Below are positions 1 to 15,620 of a stretch of DNA of 46,652 bases, piece by piece. Location of the stretch: contig CAJNOQ010000564.1 in NCBI GenBank assembly GCA_905250885.1, positions 1 through 46,652 on the forward strand. Direction: 5' to 3'. Position 1 is the first letter of the stretch, and each line of letters opens with the position of its first letter. A model generated the notes under the pieces. That model searched no databases. It was not told where the DNA came from and saw only the letters and a program-made list of their open reading frames with translations. The translations under genes were made by a program, and so were the position numbers. The stretch is from Didymodactylos carnosus (lineage: Eukaryota > Rotifera > Eurotatoria > Philodinida > Philodinidae).

Positions 1-89
1 CCCCCCCCCCCGCCCCCGCCCAACCACAAAAAAAAAACCCCCAAAAAACACCCCCCACCCCCCCAAAACAAAAAAAAACCCCACAACCC

Positions 90-120
<31 letters not shown>
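1..120. other. C/A low-complexity contig end
   Basis: Almost only C and A, with long C runs and scattered A runs, ending in about 30 C residues just before ordinary AT-rich sequence starts. Nothing else in the window has this composition. It resembles low-quality read ends or an assembly artefact rather than a telomere, because no regular short unit repeats. Confidence 0.7.
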
Positions 121-3100
121 GTTATTTGCGCCCCTGCCTGCAAATACAAAAAAGCAAAAGATAAGAGCAAAAATGAGTCATATATTCAATTTTAGTGGTT
201 ATATAGTTTGATGTACGTAAACAAAACTCATAAATGTTTACTATACTGCGAAATCAATCATTACAGATATATAAAACAATAAATACATATGCATTAATAA
301 CGGACATGAAATACACAAAAAAACCTTGATAAAATTTCTTGACATGGATAATACTTCTTTTTTTTTTAAAATAGCCATCTGCGTTGTTTTGAAGATAAAT
401 AGTATCAAGGACTAATGTGATTTTATGCCAACTCAGCATTTTTCACTTGAATAGAAGAATTTTTAACTTACAATCCTTTAAACTATATCAGCTATGGCAA
501 ACTAATGCAAAAGACTTACTCAAGTGACGTAAAAAATGATACAATTATTTAACGTTAAAATGCGTATACTTAGCCAAAAATATCATAAGAAAAAAAACTC
601 ATAAAAGAAGTCATACTAAATAGTCTATATACTTATATCCTATGAAAGTGCAATTATATACCTGTAACAATAATGGCTTCAACTCAATATTACTTGCTCG
701 AGCCCTTGGTTAAAATTGCTGCAACAAAAAGAATAATTACACAAAAAAGTGCTTATAACTCCAAGGATATATTTGACAACTGTGTGAACTAATTGGAAGG
801 ATTATGTCAGTCATTTTTCATGGTGCTAGACGAATTAAGAATAAATGAGACCTTCTATAGTCATTGTCATATATAAATAAAAAGCATAGATAAACAACTG
901 TACTCAAATGCGAAAAGTGTTTTTGTCGCAAATTCCCCCATACATGTAGTATTTTTTTTCAAAAGTAAACGGGTAACTACATACGATCTTTTTCTAATAC
1001 AATAGAAAAATATCTTTTTCATTTGTACTTGTACATCAGTCTTTCAATGTTAAATATTACCACGAGAACTTTTTACAATTAGTAATTAAAGTGATCATTT
1101 GTGAAGGTAAAAGTCTGCTATTGGAGATACGTTTTGATTTTTGACGAAATTAAATCTATTTAAGTACATTGACAGATAAACAGTAATTAGATACTATTAT
1201 TTTGGATATTTAATAAATTTCGAGATATATTCTTTATAACATGACTACTTTCTGAACAAGAAGAAGAAGAAAAAAAAATTACTTTTTTTTATTTCATCTC
1301 TTATATGAGATGTGGCTCATTAAAAATCAATGTAACCTAATGTCGCGCAATATTCTATTTTGAAAAAAATATCGACAGTTGTTATTCTCGAATGGAGGGA
1401 GAATCATGAGAAAGTCAATTTTTTTATCATGCTGGCGTGTATGTACATCACAGATCGCGTTGTATTTTTTTTTTTTTTTTGAGTGTCGATACATATCTAA
1501 TAACATATATCTACACACTCAGTCAATCACACAAATATATAATGTATGATGAAAGTTTAACGAACAAAACCTTTATTAAATAAAATAAACATGTATATCA
1601 TGTATATCGATGTTTATTTAAACATACGTCATATCCGTTCATATATATTCAATCTAATAAACATATAATAGCATAGATCTATATCTCAAAAATTCTGATA
1701 AAAAACATCATTAACTAAAAAGATGATTTTTTTAAAACAGAATGAGAAAAAGAAATGTGTCTAAAATGAATCTTTAACGATATGAGAGAAGGTATCGATA
1801 TTTTGAAAAAACTATTTGTTATATTATAAACATTGAATAACCTACCTTTCTACCTAATTGGAAGTCGTTTAAGAGAGCAAAAAAGAAAAGTGGTTAAACT
1901 ATAAGATTGTGTGTCATACTTTTTTAATGTTTAATGAGAGTATGACACTAACATACAGAAGAAGAAAGAAAAAAAAAACGAATGTTTAATACTGTGTGGT
2001 ATCGTGGACATCATTGTTCATATTGTTAGTTTTAACGATTTCTGTTTTTTGTCTTATCTTTCTCTCTGTATCTTACTAACGCTTCAAGTAAATTATATAC
2101 AATATTAGCTATGTTCAATAAACTTAATAATAACAAGAAATAAACCGATCGTAATTACAATAAACACATCTTTATGGCATTTGACACACACTCACATAAC
2201 TCCAACAGCGAAATAACATAACATACACTTTATTATATTACCTTGTCTCTATGACAAAAGAAGAAAATTTCTTCGGTTTCTCTTTTCTTGATCTGTTTAA
2301 TAGAAAGATACCATATGTGTGGCGTTTTTTCATTTCAATTCAATCATCGATGATCATCATCACCACGCATAGTAAAGAGAAACATTTATTTCGCTTTTTT
2401 TTCTTCTTCTTTCTCTTGTGTGTTAAACTAAATCAATCACAGATCTATACGTAAAAATTAATGCTTGCTCTTTACATAATCCGTTATACATACATGTCGA
2501 CAAAAGAATGAGAGAGAAAGGTAAAAATCATTTTTTTGGAATAGAAAACGTGCTATAAACATTTTACTTTTATATATGTATGTATATGAAAGAGTTGAAA
2601 CGGCATTATACCTTTCAAGAAAAAACCTAAGTCGTCCATCATTCTCTTTCTTTATTATCTAAAAATCTATATTTTATTAGCCGACAGGTCAGTGATTACT
2701 AGAAAAACAACAACAACAAAATTTAGAGTGTAAAATACAAAATTTTCTCTATAGTTTTTAAAATTACCATGGAGAATGCGAACTGTATACATAGTTCGAT
2801 TCATCTTCTAACAACGAATGAACGGATATGTAGCACATGTCCACTTTACATTATTTTTAGCCAAAATATACACGAAATGACTTTATTCTACATTTCGTCT
2901 GGAAAAGAAATATTTTTAATTTTATTTGTACATTTTCGTTAAATACATTGATTAAAAATATTTTTCTCTTTTATTGAACTATTATCTCGCAAATAATTAT
3001 AATTTTTTTAATATGTCAAAGTTTAAGGTAAAAGAAAATTTTTTATTTTTCTGTACCAAAAAAAGCTCTCATTTTATTTCTGATCAAATATCTGTGATGA

Positions 3101-4201
3101 TTCATGCAGAATAGTGAGTCATAGCAAAAATTTAAGAAGATTTCAACAATGACTATGTAATTCACTAATAAGAGGGTATAATTTTCATACGAAAAAAAAA
3201 AGTTGAGAAAGAAATGGGACGCGCAACATGTGTACATAAGGAAAATCAGCAGGTACACAATAAAAAAAAACTCTAATTTTTTTTCTTTGTTCTGATGAGC
3301 AGGTACGACCCTTGTCGTCATACAACTTATATACCATGTCTTTATAATGATCATCATCACCTACAACGCGTGCGCACGCATTAGACTTTTCAATGGACAA
3401 AAAGATGAATGGACGATACTTCAAGGGTAATACACAATGTGTACACATGAAATAAAGATATCAAAGTTACCTGCGTAATCAGTTACACTATCGACGATTA
3501 TGTCTTTATAATATAAAGGTAAATATTGTACGTTCAGAAATTGTAACTAGTCAAAAATAACAGTGGAAGAATGGTGTCAAAACGGGTTAAGTAGATAATA
3601 TTTTAGTATGTGTCAGTCTTGCCCTGAATAATTGAACAAAAAAATAAGTGTCATTATGAATGTAAATCATTCACATTTTTTCGGTCAATAAAATATTAGT
3701 GAATTGACATCCAGAGATGTACCGAAATGTTTAAATACAACATTTAAAGATTTTTTAATAAATCGTTAACGTGTGTGAATCTCTATTGTATAGTAACGAA
3801 TATTTTAATCATTTTTTTTTAAATACTGTTAATATGAATGTAAAATGATTTAGAATCATTTTTTCTTCTCTTCTCTTACTCATTAAATGTTGTAATAAAT
3901 CTGCGTATAGTAATTATTTATCACTAAAAAAATGACAATGACGTTTTAATACATCTATATATGAACAACATTAGTTTATTTCAAGATGATAAACTATACA
4001 TACGGTTATAGAGAGAAAATATGTAATATGTATATAAATGAATAAATTACAAAAGAATACGATTGAACAACAACAATAATAACAGCATTTTTCATCTACT
4101 TTAAATAGAGATTAGTAGTAAGGAAATTAAACTAATTGTGTATGTCAATAAACAGAGAAAAAAAAAATGTTTGATAAGTTTTAGATTATAGTATCTCTCT
4201 T

Positions 4202-4219
4202 TATATATATATATATATT
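4202..4219. repeat. (TA)n microsatellite
   Basis: Uninterrupted TA dinucleotide run of nine units. Confidence 0.9.
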
Positions 4220-5229
4220 GAACAACTCTAAAAATAGAAAACTTTAAATTAACTATATTGGTATCTGCAATGAATAGTTATCAAATTATAGATTCATATA
4301 GTTCAAATTCATCTATCAAGAATAAAGAAATTTTTCTTACATATTTGATAGATTGTTAAAATATTCAATATTTCGAAACCCATCGATAGTTCGACTATCA
4401 GAAAAAAATAAATAATAAACGACCTTCTAACATAAATAAGCGAAAAAAAAATTCAATTTATCGCCATGGATTCTGCTCGTTTCTCCGTTACGGTGTTCAA
4501 TAAATATACTATCTTTACGTGAACAAATTAGTTCTTAAAGTAACTTTTTGGTGCAAATAGTTACATACCCTGTAGTTCATTTTTTTCTAAAAGTAATCTT
4601 AACAAGGAAATTCTAACAACGTTCAGAACAAGAAAGAGTTATTATTCTTATAATAATAAACAAAAGGTAAAATAATGGAAAAAAAGTCCACACATACGTT
4701 TTCTTGTCCAGGAATTTGAAACTTATTCAAAAAAAAAATAAAACATTTTCTATTTCTTTTGTTAGAAAAAAAAAAAAAACTCCTCTCTCCTATGAGCTTG
4801 TTGGCATTTGAAGGATATTTAAAAAAATAGGAACACCCTCTATTTAAATTAATAATATGTCAGTTAGAGAGAGATATAAACACACGCAATACGATATTCA
4901 ATTATGCTAATTTTCTTGTTTTTCTCGTACTTCTTTAAAAAATGTAATGAAAAAAGAAAAATAGAAATAACATAAGCAAACTCTATTCTTCAACTTCTTA
5001 AGAAATGTAATTAAACTAAATTAATAATGTATACTAAATATGTTCAATGTACGTGTGTGGTTCTAGATTTGTGGTTTTCTGTCAATACTTTGATTCACAC
5101 CTGTCCAATATGCTCCACCAGTAAGATAATAGAGTAATACCGCAATGTGTAAAACTTACCGATATCGTTCTTTCTCTCTTTCTCTCACATACACAACATT
5201 ACTACCATTCATGTATACATTCAGTATAT

Positions 5230-5231
5230 CT

Positions 5232-5271
<40 letters not shown>

Positions 5272-5276
5272 TCTTT
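5230..5276. repeat. (CT)n microsatellite
   Basis: CT dinucleotides broken by a few TT steps over about 47 bases. It lies in a pyrimidine-rich neighbourhood: similar CT/TTTC tracts occur at about 5,170-5,186 and 5,402-5,436. Confidence 0.9.
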
Positions 5277-5654
5277 TTCTAACTATATTATAATGATGCT
5301 TGAAAGAGAGCTGCACGTACATATCTCATTTCGCTATGATGACAGAGTATACAGAGATTTTAGTTAATGGTGACGTCCTTGGCGAGGAAACTGATGTAAA
5401 TTTTTTTTTTTTTCTTTCTCTCTTTTGTCATTCTCTCATTTACTTTGTTGTGTGTGTGAGTAGTAGTTGAGTAAGTGAGGTTAGACTCGTCATGGAGCAT
5501 GTATATTGTCTGCTTATCATGAGAAAGGAAGAAAAAAAGGACATAAAATGGTATAATAAACCTGGGACCTATATTTTATCATACATACACAGAACGACGT
5601 AACTTAACGTCTACATAAATAAGTTTTACAAGGTTTTCTTCTATACGACATATA

Positions 5655-5674
5655 TACACACACACACACACACA
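5655..5674. repeat. (CA)n microsatellite
   Basis: About ten CA units following TATATA. Confidence 0.9.
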
Positions 5675-8600
5675 AGCTGACGTGAACTCTTTATATTTGA
5701 AATAGATGTGAATAAAAAAATGTGTTGCCTGCTTCATCATAATTTCAAAGTTTGTTCAATAATAATACTTAAATAATCGAATAATCACAAATTATTAGTT
5801 CTTAGTCTGAAAGTCAACATAAAAAAGACTTGTCTTTATGTCTGCAACAGAATTATGAGAAATTTTTCAAAAAGAAAAATATTTATGATGCTGTACGAAA
5901 TTATCTAATTAGATTTTTAAAAGACAAATTTCTCATTCATTTTCCAACTGACTCTCGCTTAAAACGGAAGTGTTCCTACGGAAGATGATACTGTCCTATA
6001 GCACTAAAATCGTGTAATTTTTCATAGTTAGTTTCATTCCATTCTACAACTGCAATCGATTTATACCTTTTACTAAGAAGTAAATATACAAATAGTTAAC
6101 ATTTGTAAAAAATTTCTTCTAAATGTCTGTGAAATTACTTTTGGGGTTGCTTATTAATAATGAGACAAAAAATATTTTCAGATCGATAGGAAGAAAGGAA
6201 GAGAGACGACAAATATACTAAACACATCCGTCAACCAAAAAATTATTATTAGTAGAAGAGAAGAGATAGAACAAAATTTCTGATAAAACAGTCTTGTCTT
6301 ATGTTTATCTCTGGACCAAAAATAAACGGCGTCGGGCAATGTTGTTAGAATAATATCATTGATAAGTCAATGATGACAAATGTACAGATGCCTTCTTTTG
6401 CTTGCTTGCTTAAATTTCTATACTTTACATACTAAAGAATCTTTTCTTCTCTTAACGTCTAATATACGTGAATTTAGATACAAAAAAGAACAAAAAGTAC
6501 AGTTTTGCCTATCTAAGGACGGTTTTTGTTCTTCTTTTACGGTACATTGCATTCAAAATGTATTGCAAACGTCACAATTAAATGGTTTATTCGGATAAAC
6601 TTGATATCAAATATCCGATTCTGTTGGTCTTTTTCGCTCATCATAATGAGATGGATTTAATGCGGAAGCAAAATTAAATATCATCAGTAGAGATTTCAGT
6701 TTTTTTTTCTCTACACTGTAGAGAAATAGTTTTGAATTAGAAAACACAAAAAAAAGCTAAAAGTCAGCAGATTGCCCCATTGTGTGTGTGATTATAATAC
6801 GTATAATTGTTTTTGATTAAGAGGAAAAAAAGAAAAATAGTAATTCTTTCTATTTTTCTGGATAGGGAATTTGAGAACAACACAACAAAAAAAAAAAAAA
6901 AAGACGGGGAAAAAATGAGAGAAAAAATGACAATTCATTTTATCATTTATCTTGAAGTTTTTTAGTGAAAAATTGTAAAAAAAAAATATCTTCATGTTTT
7001 AAACACATTCACATTACCATGAACTGAAGAGAACTCAAAATAAAAAAGGAAAATGAAATGAATTTTATTGTTATTATTTCAAGAGCAAAAAAACTCATTT
7101 TTATTTGGTACTATTGACATTATTATAACAACAAACACAATATGAAAAAAAAATAACGACAGACAGTGCCTCTAGTTTCATAATTCAGAGTAGCGAGTCA
7201 ACAGTTAGAAGAACTAAAAAACGAAGAAAAATATAGAAAATACGAATGCTAAGATTACACAGAGCAATACAATTTTCCATGATAAAAATGCTCTTGTATA
7301 TTGAAATTACTAAAATAAACATATGTACTTTTGTTGGTATTGTCGATAAAAATCAGCTAACATCTGGTTGAAAGTATAAACCTGAATTTGACCCTATAAG
7401 TGATGACAAACATTTATTGAAAGCTATAATTCTACTATCTTTACTAATTGGTTTTAGTTTAAATATTACATTAAAATTACTTAAAAAATTTTTATTTTAA
7501 AGAAATATAACCAAAATGATGTTTAAAACTATTTTTAATTTATATTTCTGTTAACAAATCGGAAATAAATTAACGTTAATGTAATTTTGTCAGAAACATC
7601 AGGAACATATTAAAATAATTTGTTCAGTTGAGAGGTCAAGGTTTCTCTTTTCTCTTTCTCATAAAGATCAAGATCAAGGTTATTAAAATAATTTGAGTGT
7701 TCTCTCTTAATGAACAATGAGGAAGAGTTATTTTATAACTGAAAGTGTGAAGAAAAAAAAATGGTTCTTACAAAAATTCCATTTAAGATGAAATAAATTG
7801 AAGTGTTTTTCTTCTTATTTCATCAAAATATGTCTTACATATTTCTAAGAAATAATTGTATTCAAACCATTTACACTATTTATATGCCCACACAGTTGTA
7901 TATAGATAGTCTAACACTTAACGCATATATATTTATCATACCTCATTGTCAAACTTTTTAACTTCAGAAAAACTGATGATATATATTAGTAAAAAAGAAA
8001 ATAGAAAAACATTTTTTTGCTTTTACTTATTTTCGTGACATTATGATTAATGCTGGTTAACTATCGAGAAGAAGAATATTCATTTGGGAATTGATTCATA
8101 TCGAATGGACTCACGCAATCCTTTGAAAATATACAAAAGAGTTGAATGTATATCTATAAATTAATTTCTCTAGGACAGATTTATATAAACCGAGAAAAAA
8201 AGAAAAAGAAAACAAAATCGTTATGGGATATTTCTTATTAGAAGACAAAAGATTTACGGAAAAGAAAATCTGTTATTGCTTTAAAACAACAGGAATGTTA
8301 GTTTTACTTATTCATGTGAATAAGGTGAGAATGAATTAGATAGAATAGTGTATTTCAAGTATATGAAAGTTATAGTGATAGTTCAAAATATAAAATACAT
8401 TAATGTTATTTATTATTTAATAAAAGAAGGATAAAAAAATCATAATTATATCAAATATAGCATGAAGAAGAATTTTATTCTTAATAAAAACTACGCAAAT
8501 ATTTCTGTTTAAATTTGATTTCAAACAATCAAATCTTCTGACTGTTTGATCGAGAAAGACAGGAAGAATACAAATACGTGACTCTACAAATAAGTCAAAT

Positions 8601-10395
8601 TTTTGTAGAAAACTAAAAATTATAATTAGATTAGACCAAATTCACTTAGCCGTAAATATTACAAATCATAAGTTCAACTTCATGCTCGTTTTCCCATGGC
8701 ATTTAAGATCGTTGTCGTAGATGGAAAAAGATTATGTCTAGACTTGCGATTCATTTAATCTTAATTATAGTTGGGCTGCTATATTTGTTTAAAAAATTTA
8801 TTGTAGTCCAAAAAGTGAGTAACATGGGGCTAGAAGAAGCAAAAAATCATCTTCTATTCATTCCTACTCTTTTCATGAAAATGACATATGACATTGAATC
8901 ATTATTATCACCTAAATGTATTTACTAGAGTTGAATGCTCATTTAAAATTTGACTATATTCAATTAACAATGTTTGTGCGCTACTATAGCTACGCCGTTG
9001 TTGACAAATTTTCTATCAACAAATGTATAAGTTCGAGTATTGAAGTTTTTTTTCTTTTTATTTCATAAAAAAAAAAATAAAAAAAATGATCCTTGGCGCT
9101 TTGAGTATTTGACCTGTCGAAAAAAAAAAAAAAACCGGTACTTCTCTAAGACAAGAAATAGAAAAAAGGGGAAAGAAACAATTTGTTTCTGTTTTTTTCT
9201 CTTTTTTTTTGTTCGCGTAGTTTAATCGTGGCGTATTATATTTGATTTATTTGCTCCAGTTTTCATCCGACATTCCACTAACAATGATTGAAACAGATTT
9301 TACAAATAGAAAAAAAATGCAGTGGAGTTCAAACACAAAAAAGAAAAAAATATCGGGGCTATACGTTTAAAAGTTGAAGTTGAATAAGAAACAAGTTGAA
9401 GAGACACTCTATAAAAAAAATATTTGTTGGATTCCTTGACTGTGTCACCTAGCACGAGATTCTTCAGAATGAAGGTTGATTTCTTTATCATGTTTACTAA
9501 TTTAAAATTTATTGGAGAACAAATTTGCATTTTTTTCCGTTAAAACAAATACACAGACGAGAGATAATAATTCTTTCTCAAGTATCATCTTCTCAATCTT
9601 TTAGAAAATAGTATACGACAAAAACTTCATTATTTTGCATTACCTTGTATTTAATTAACAGAGAAAGTTTTTTTTTATGATCTATTTTTACTAATTCTAT
9701 CTATTTAATAACATGGAGGATAGCTCAAGTCTTGAAATTGCTTAAAAATACAAGATTTAGCTCAATTATCATGATAAGAACTTGATTACATCCCCTCCCT
9801 CATAGTTACTTAACATTTGTAGCACAATTAATTACTAAACAAGAAAATTAATTAGTTAAATCTATTTGTTTCTTAAATTTAATGCAAGGACGTTCTCTAA
9901 ATAGGTCCAAAAAATAATTTTTCATTCTTTATTCTAAGAAAAAAAATTTCATCCTATATTTTTAATATGTGATCCTTATTCTATAGGTGTGTTAGCTAAT
10001 ACGTTTATTTGTGTATTATATTTAAAAATCTTAGAATAACAAAATAAAAATCAAAAAAAAAAATCTATGATGTAAAGAAAAGAATATCTTTATACACGTG
10101 GAATCTGATAGATTAAAGTAAACGATTAAGTGTATCGATATATAGAACTATACATAAACAAGAAGAAAAAGAAAGATGATCAATATTGACATTTGGAAAA
10201 CTAGTTCGTAATAATATGAGTAATTTAAATATAGTGTGCACAGAACAGGTTTGATTTCATCAAAAATGTTATTTGAATTCCCTAACACACACATTTAAAT
10301 ATAATTTTATATTAATAAATGGACAAATTACGTGACAAAAGAGAAAAAACGTACTCTGAGGGATGCTCGTCCTCGATTTTGTTTTTATCTCAAAC

Positions 10396-10418
10396 AATAT
10401 ATATATATATATATATAT
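10396..10418. repeat. (AT)n microsatellite
   Basis: Uninterrupted AT dinucleotide run of about 11 units. Confidence 0.9.
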
Positions 10419-13400
10419 CGATGCCTCTGGTAACAATGAGGCTCTTTTTCTTATTCCTTTGTTCATGTGATTTCATGCTGTTTTGAACGTAGCATCATTT
10501 CGTATAGGTAGATCATCGAGAAACCAAATTAGAAAGTGAATAGTTTTAATATGGCTAGAAGTGGAATCAAATTATCTCCCATCTATCCGTGTTAACAAAT
10601 TCACTTTCTAATTTCATTAAATCCTGTTTTACAATTTTCTGTTTAAAAAAATACGGTTTATGTCCAAACTCCGCACACTTTCATCCACCCGCCCACTGCC
10701 TTTGAAGATTCTTTGATCTCAATTTGAAATTAATTAAAAGTATGTAAAGTTCGAAAAGTAACGGAAAATAAACGATTGACAATCGTTCTCGCTTCTTCCA
10801 CACCTAAACAATAGCATCTGACGACGATGTCCTCCTAAAGCTTAAAGGTCTATTAAAAATGCTCGATGGGTGAAAAATATTTATCTAATATCGTAATCTA
10901 TAAAAACAATAAAAGAATCTTATTAATCTTTACGCGTACTATGCTTTTACCTTGTCTTTTAGTACAGTCTGTAAAGTCTATTTCGAAGAATGATAAGTTA
11001 ATTACACCACAAACAAAACCGATTGTCTACACAAAACGATTCTATAAATATATTGTTGTACAAACGATTAATCTTCATCGTCTTCTCATTTTTACCCAAT
11101 GTATAAACGTAAGTCTATTTCCTCTCCTTTTCTCTTTTTCTACTTTTTAGTACATATTGTGAGTGAGTGTCGTTTTTGTCATATATACCATCGTATAACA
11201 CAAAAAAAAAAAAAGATTGGAGTTCCGGACAATTTTTGTTTTCTGTTTTTTGTTCTCTTTTCTGCTGTATAAAGCTATTTAAATTAGACAATAAGACCAA
11301 TAATTGCTTATATTATTTTCTTCTACTCATATAATCTGTCTTTATTCTGGGATTCTCTGCTGTTACGAATGATGGTGGTCATAACTATTGAGTAATTTAT
11401 CATATTCAATCGTTTCTTAGTTCTATTATTGGGATCACTCAACAGAAACCGCAATGTTGTCGAATTTTTCTTCAAGAGTTTAAACCTTTTTGCATACGAT
11501 AAATGAAACGATCATCTATCTTTCATCAACGAGTATAGACACAGTCGTGTAGCAGACATACTATCCCATCCCAAGACAATGTAAACTAGAAAGAGAATGA
11601 GAAAGATGTGTTGAATTAATCAGACACTCATCCGTTCAACCTTTATTCAACACTAATTCTGATTTTATTTGAACAAATGCGACATGAAACAAAAGCTCAA
11701 TAAAAGAATCAACTAATATAATAACAATACACGAGATACTCTCTTTTATACTTTACAGAATGCCGTAAGAAATGACTTGGAAACGGCAATAGTGTGAATG
11801 TATAGAAGCTAATTTCGAGATTTTAGCGCTTAATTTTGTGCAGAATTAAAATAGATTATCAAGCACTATATTTTTTCTTTTACGTTGTTTGAGTCACTGG
11901 AGATTCTATCTTTTTCTATTAGTTTAAAGGAAATTCAAGCACATTCTGTTCAGCAGTGTAGGTGGTTGAAAAAGTTTCATAGAACAATATGCTTGTCCTT
12001 AGACTGACGTCTTTCCATAAAGAAAAAATGGATGTCTAGTCAAAGAACCTTAGATGAATGAGTGACAGACAAGGCGAAACATCGAAAAAAATGCCAACTA
12101 TGAGCACATAAGATTAAATCTACACAAGGTTTTATATTAGAAAGTTTTTCCTAGTTTTTTTTTTTTTCTTTAAAAACTAATCAGTAGATGTGTCAATCAA
12201 AAGTGTTGTTCACAATTTGTCAAACAAATAATAAACAAAAACTTGCTAAATAAAAACAGCTACATCAAACGTGATATGTTTGTTAAGATCAAAATAGAGA
12301 AAAAAAAGAGCTTAGTTTTCTTTGCATCCTTGAACAATGGTTCTTTTTCAAAGTATACATTCGATAGACTAAGTTGTTTAAAACAAGCCTTATACAGAGA
12401 TATCGAGTATCATACTATGATGTGACAACTAATAACGTTTTTTATTGCACGAGATTTCAGTAACAAAGTTGGCATTTGAAATACAAGTTTGCTTCATTCA
12501 TTTCAAAATCTGCTAATTTTTTCTTCTCTTCTTCTGAAACGGATTACTAGAGGATAACGATTGAAACATTTCAATAAGAGCAACAGAAATAAATGTGCCG
12601 TTATTTTCTAAAAATTGAAACAATAGATCAAGCTTATACAAAAATATTTTATTTCAAAGATTAATCAACACAAAGATGATCCGATTAGACTAATACATTC
12701 ATCACACAAGAGAAAACCTTGTTAGTAAGATTTATTGGAATTACTCATTCTCAGAATTTATTCGTCATCTTTTACTCTATCTCTATGATGAATCAACGAG
12801 AGAATTTTTTTTCTTTTAAATAGCATAGTCGAACTAGTTTATGTATATTTATCACTATTCAAGAAAAAGAAATATAAAATTCAAAGAGAACAAACATATT
12901 TTACATCAACTGTCAAGCTTCCCTAGAGATTTTTATTACAGTCACTTTTTTTTCGATATATCTGATACGTTTGTGAACCTTGTTCTGTAAACTATTAAAT
13001 AAGCGTATAAATTTATTATTGTTTAGATCAGTAATATAGCCCCACCCTGCCGTTGATTTACATAATCATTCATTATAAAAGTTAAATGGCATAAAGTCAG
13101 TTATAGTCACTATATGTTAAGAGTAGTTCACGTATATGCTGTTTTTTTATATAGAAACTTCTCTTCTATTTTTTTGAAATGTCAAATACACTCTTACTCT
13201 GATAACCTTTTATTTGCTGGTTGTAGTATATCGATTATTGAAAAAAAAAAAATAATAATGAATAAATGGAAAAAGAATATATAATGATTTTTTTCAACTT
13301 CTAATTATTACGTATTATTTGCAATCAACTATACCATCATGTCGCGCAAACCAGAAGATATCCTCATTAAAAATAAAATGATTTATAGATAGGAAAACTA

Positions 13401-14102
13401 CTATTATAGAACAGAAAAAATGTAAAAAAAATCGTTTTATTACTATACATCGTTAAACAGCATGGCAGCTTGTTGTTTTCTTTGTCTCTAATCAGTTGTA
13501 AAATTTTATTTAACACATGAAACAAATTGCTAATCTAATATTTGAGATTCTAATTCGAATCAATTACTATATAATATCATTGCATCTGATCCCATTATTA
13601 TTTTCATTAACTTTCAGTTTTTCTTTTCTTTTTAGCCTGTAGTTCTCTTCTTTTTTTTTTATCAGTTTGCTGATTTTCGTTATGAAATCTTTGTTGTATC
13701 CTGTATGATAACAATAAAATCTTTGTTTAGCAACACCACTTTTCGTTGTAACCACTGAACAGGTTTCTTTTGTTTTCCTCTCTTTTCCGGTCGTTCGAGT
13801 AAAGAACAGAGAGGGGAATGTTTAGATATTTAACATTTTTATTTCGCTTTTTTCTTTTTTTTTACTGATACTGTAACATTTTTTCTTTATTTTTTCATCC
13901 GATATCGCGAGTTACTTCAAGAGTAATTGACAGATAATTTCACAGATGTCGAAACAATTATATTCTACGGTAAAAATCTAAGAATTATTCCACGTAGACA
14001 TACACACACACGCACAAAAAAAATCAGTTGATTGATTTAAATTACTTGTACAAGTTTGTCCTATCATAAACTTAACTTTTCTATAAAAAGTTGACGTCTA
14101 AC

Positions 14103-14140
14103 TACACACACACACACACACACACACATACACATACACA
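14103..14140. repeat. (CA)n microsatellite
   Basis: CA units with two CATA interruptions near the right end. Confidence 0.9.
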
Positions 14141-14522
14141 ATGTCTGTTTGGATAATTTTACTTTCCAACTATCGAACTTCTCTTCAATTCTTTCTTTGC
14201 TTCGCTTTTATCATGAGGGAAAATGACTTGTTATATTATTCCCTCCTCAATGCCGTCTGTATACCTCTTTGCTTAATAAAAAATTTTTTTTATTGATTAC
14301 ATACACATGATCATGATTTTTAATTAGATGATACTATTTTTACAAGTGATTTCGTTTCTCGATAATTGTTAATCGCGTAAAGATACGTCTAAAACACATG
14401 CTATGAAACAAAAGTTCAATGCTTTTGTGACAAATACTAATAGTATGTTTCATGGTAACAATTGGTGAGAAAATGAGCTATATATTGCGTAACGTTAAAT
14501 GATTATTATCGTTCATAACGAC

Positions 14523-14544
14523 TATTATTATTATTATTATTATT
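14523..14544. repeat. (ATT)n microsatellite
   Basis: Seven ATT trinucleotide units. Confidence 0.9.
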
Positions 14545-15620
14545 TTTGTAGTAGAGAGATAGATCTCAAGTACATCGAAAAAATATAACAAACAGTTAGA
14601 TTTAAATCTGTCATACATCAAATAGACGTGATATCAACTGAGTCAAATGTGTAAATCTAAGAAATTATTTTTTTAACTAAGAAATAACACAAAAGATCAT
14701 TTTTCATGTTACCGAAAAGATAGTTTAAGTTTGTCTTGAAGCTCTTTTCCTTTTCTATTATGAAAAAGAAAAAAAAACAAATCACATTTTTTTTTTCTCT
14801 CCCCACAGAAATCATTTACTTATATATATATATATTAATTAAATTTATATTTGCTTTTACATTTACCTGTACAAAATGGTAACAGCATGACGTATAGGAT
14901 GTAGAACGAGAATTTTTTTTTTTTAATTATAAATGGTCATCGTTGTTACCAAAGTTAATAGCTTCACATAAAAAGAGTGTGCATATACTTTCTATCACAA
15001 TAAAAATATAAATGCTCAAAAGGGTAATTAAGACTCTCAGCCTGTAGAGGTCATTACATACGCCTGAAACTCTGATTATATAATAATTCCTCATGTTATT
15101 AATAATAAAAAAACCAGTATCTTACTTTTAATGGTACTATGGAAAATAAACGAATAAAACTTTATCTATTCATATTATTAATGAATATAATAAAAAAGAA
15201 ATGAATTTATAAAACTATATACGACAATTCATGAGCAAAAACAAAATATGTTTCCCTATTCTAAATACTATGTAGGTAGTTGAAATAGAGATGCTAAACA
15301 AGTACTAACATTTTAAGATTTCCTATATATTAAAAATATTATTTTATATGAAATTCAGACTTGCACATAGTCAATAAGACATAAACAATCGCTATGATTC
15401 ATAATGATAGTTTGAATCTTTTTTGTTTTTTGTTTCATTTTATACAACAATAACAAACATACACAAACGCACATATCAATGCAAAACAATAACAATATGA
15501 TATGTTTTTTTTTTGTTTGTTCTTTTTACATCAACAAAAAAAAAATGATTAAGACAATGGAAAGAAAGACAGAGAATTTGCCTAAATGAAAAATTTGTTC
15601 GTAGTATTTTTAGAAGCATT

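Larger units (their letters stand above)
121..15400. other. 15-kb AT-rich region without a supported gene
   Basis: Reading both strands I find no exon with protein-like composition flanked by splice sites. The open frames are short and rich in Phe, Lys, Ile, Asn and Tyr, as random AT-rich DNA gives. Poly-A and poly-T runs of 8-18 bases are frequent, and the main microsatellites are listed separately. The stretch could be intergenic DNA, a very long intron, or regulatory DNA of a gene beyond the left edge; the sequence alone does not decide. The genes to its right are separated by much shorter gaps, so the length of this empty stretch is unusual for the window. Confidence 0.6.

Noticed and set aside
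1-120. C/A-rich start as a telomere
   Set aside because: No regular repeating unit is present; run lengths of C and A vary irregularly, which fits an assembly artefact better.
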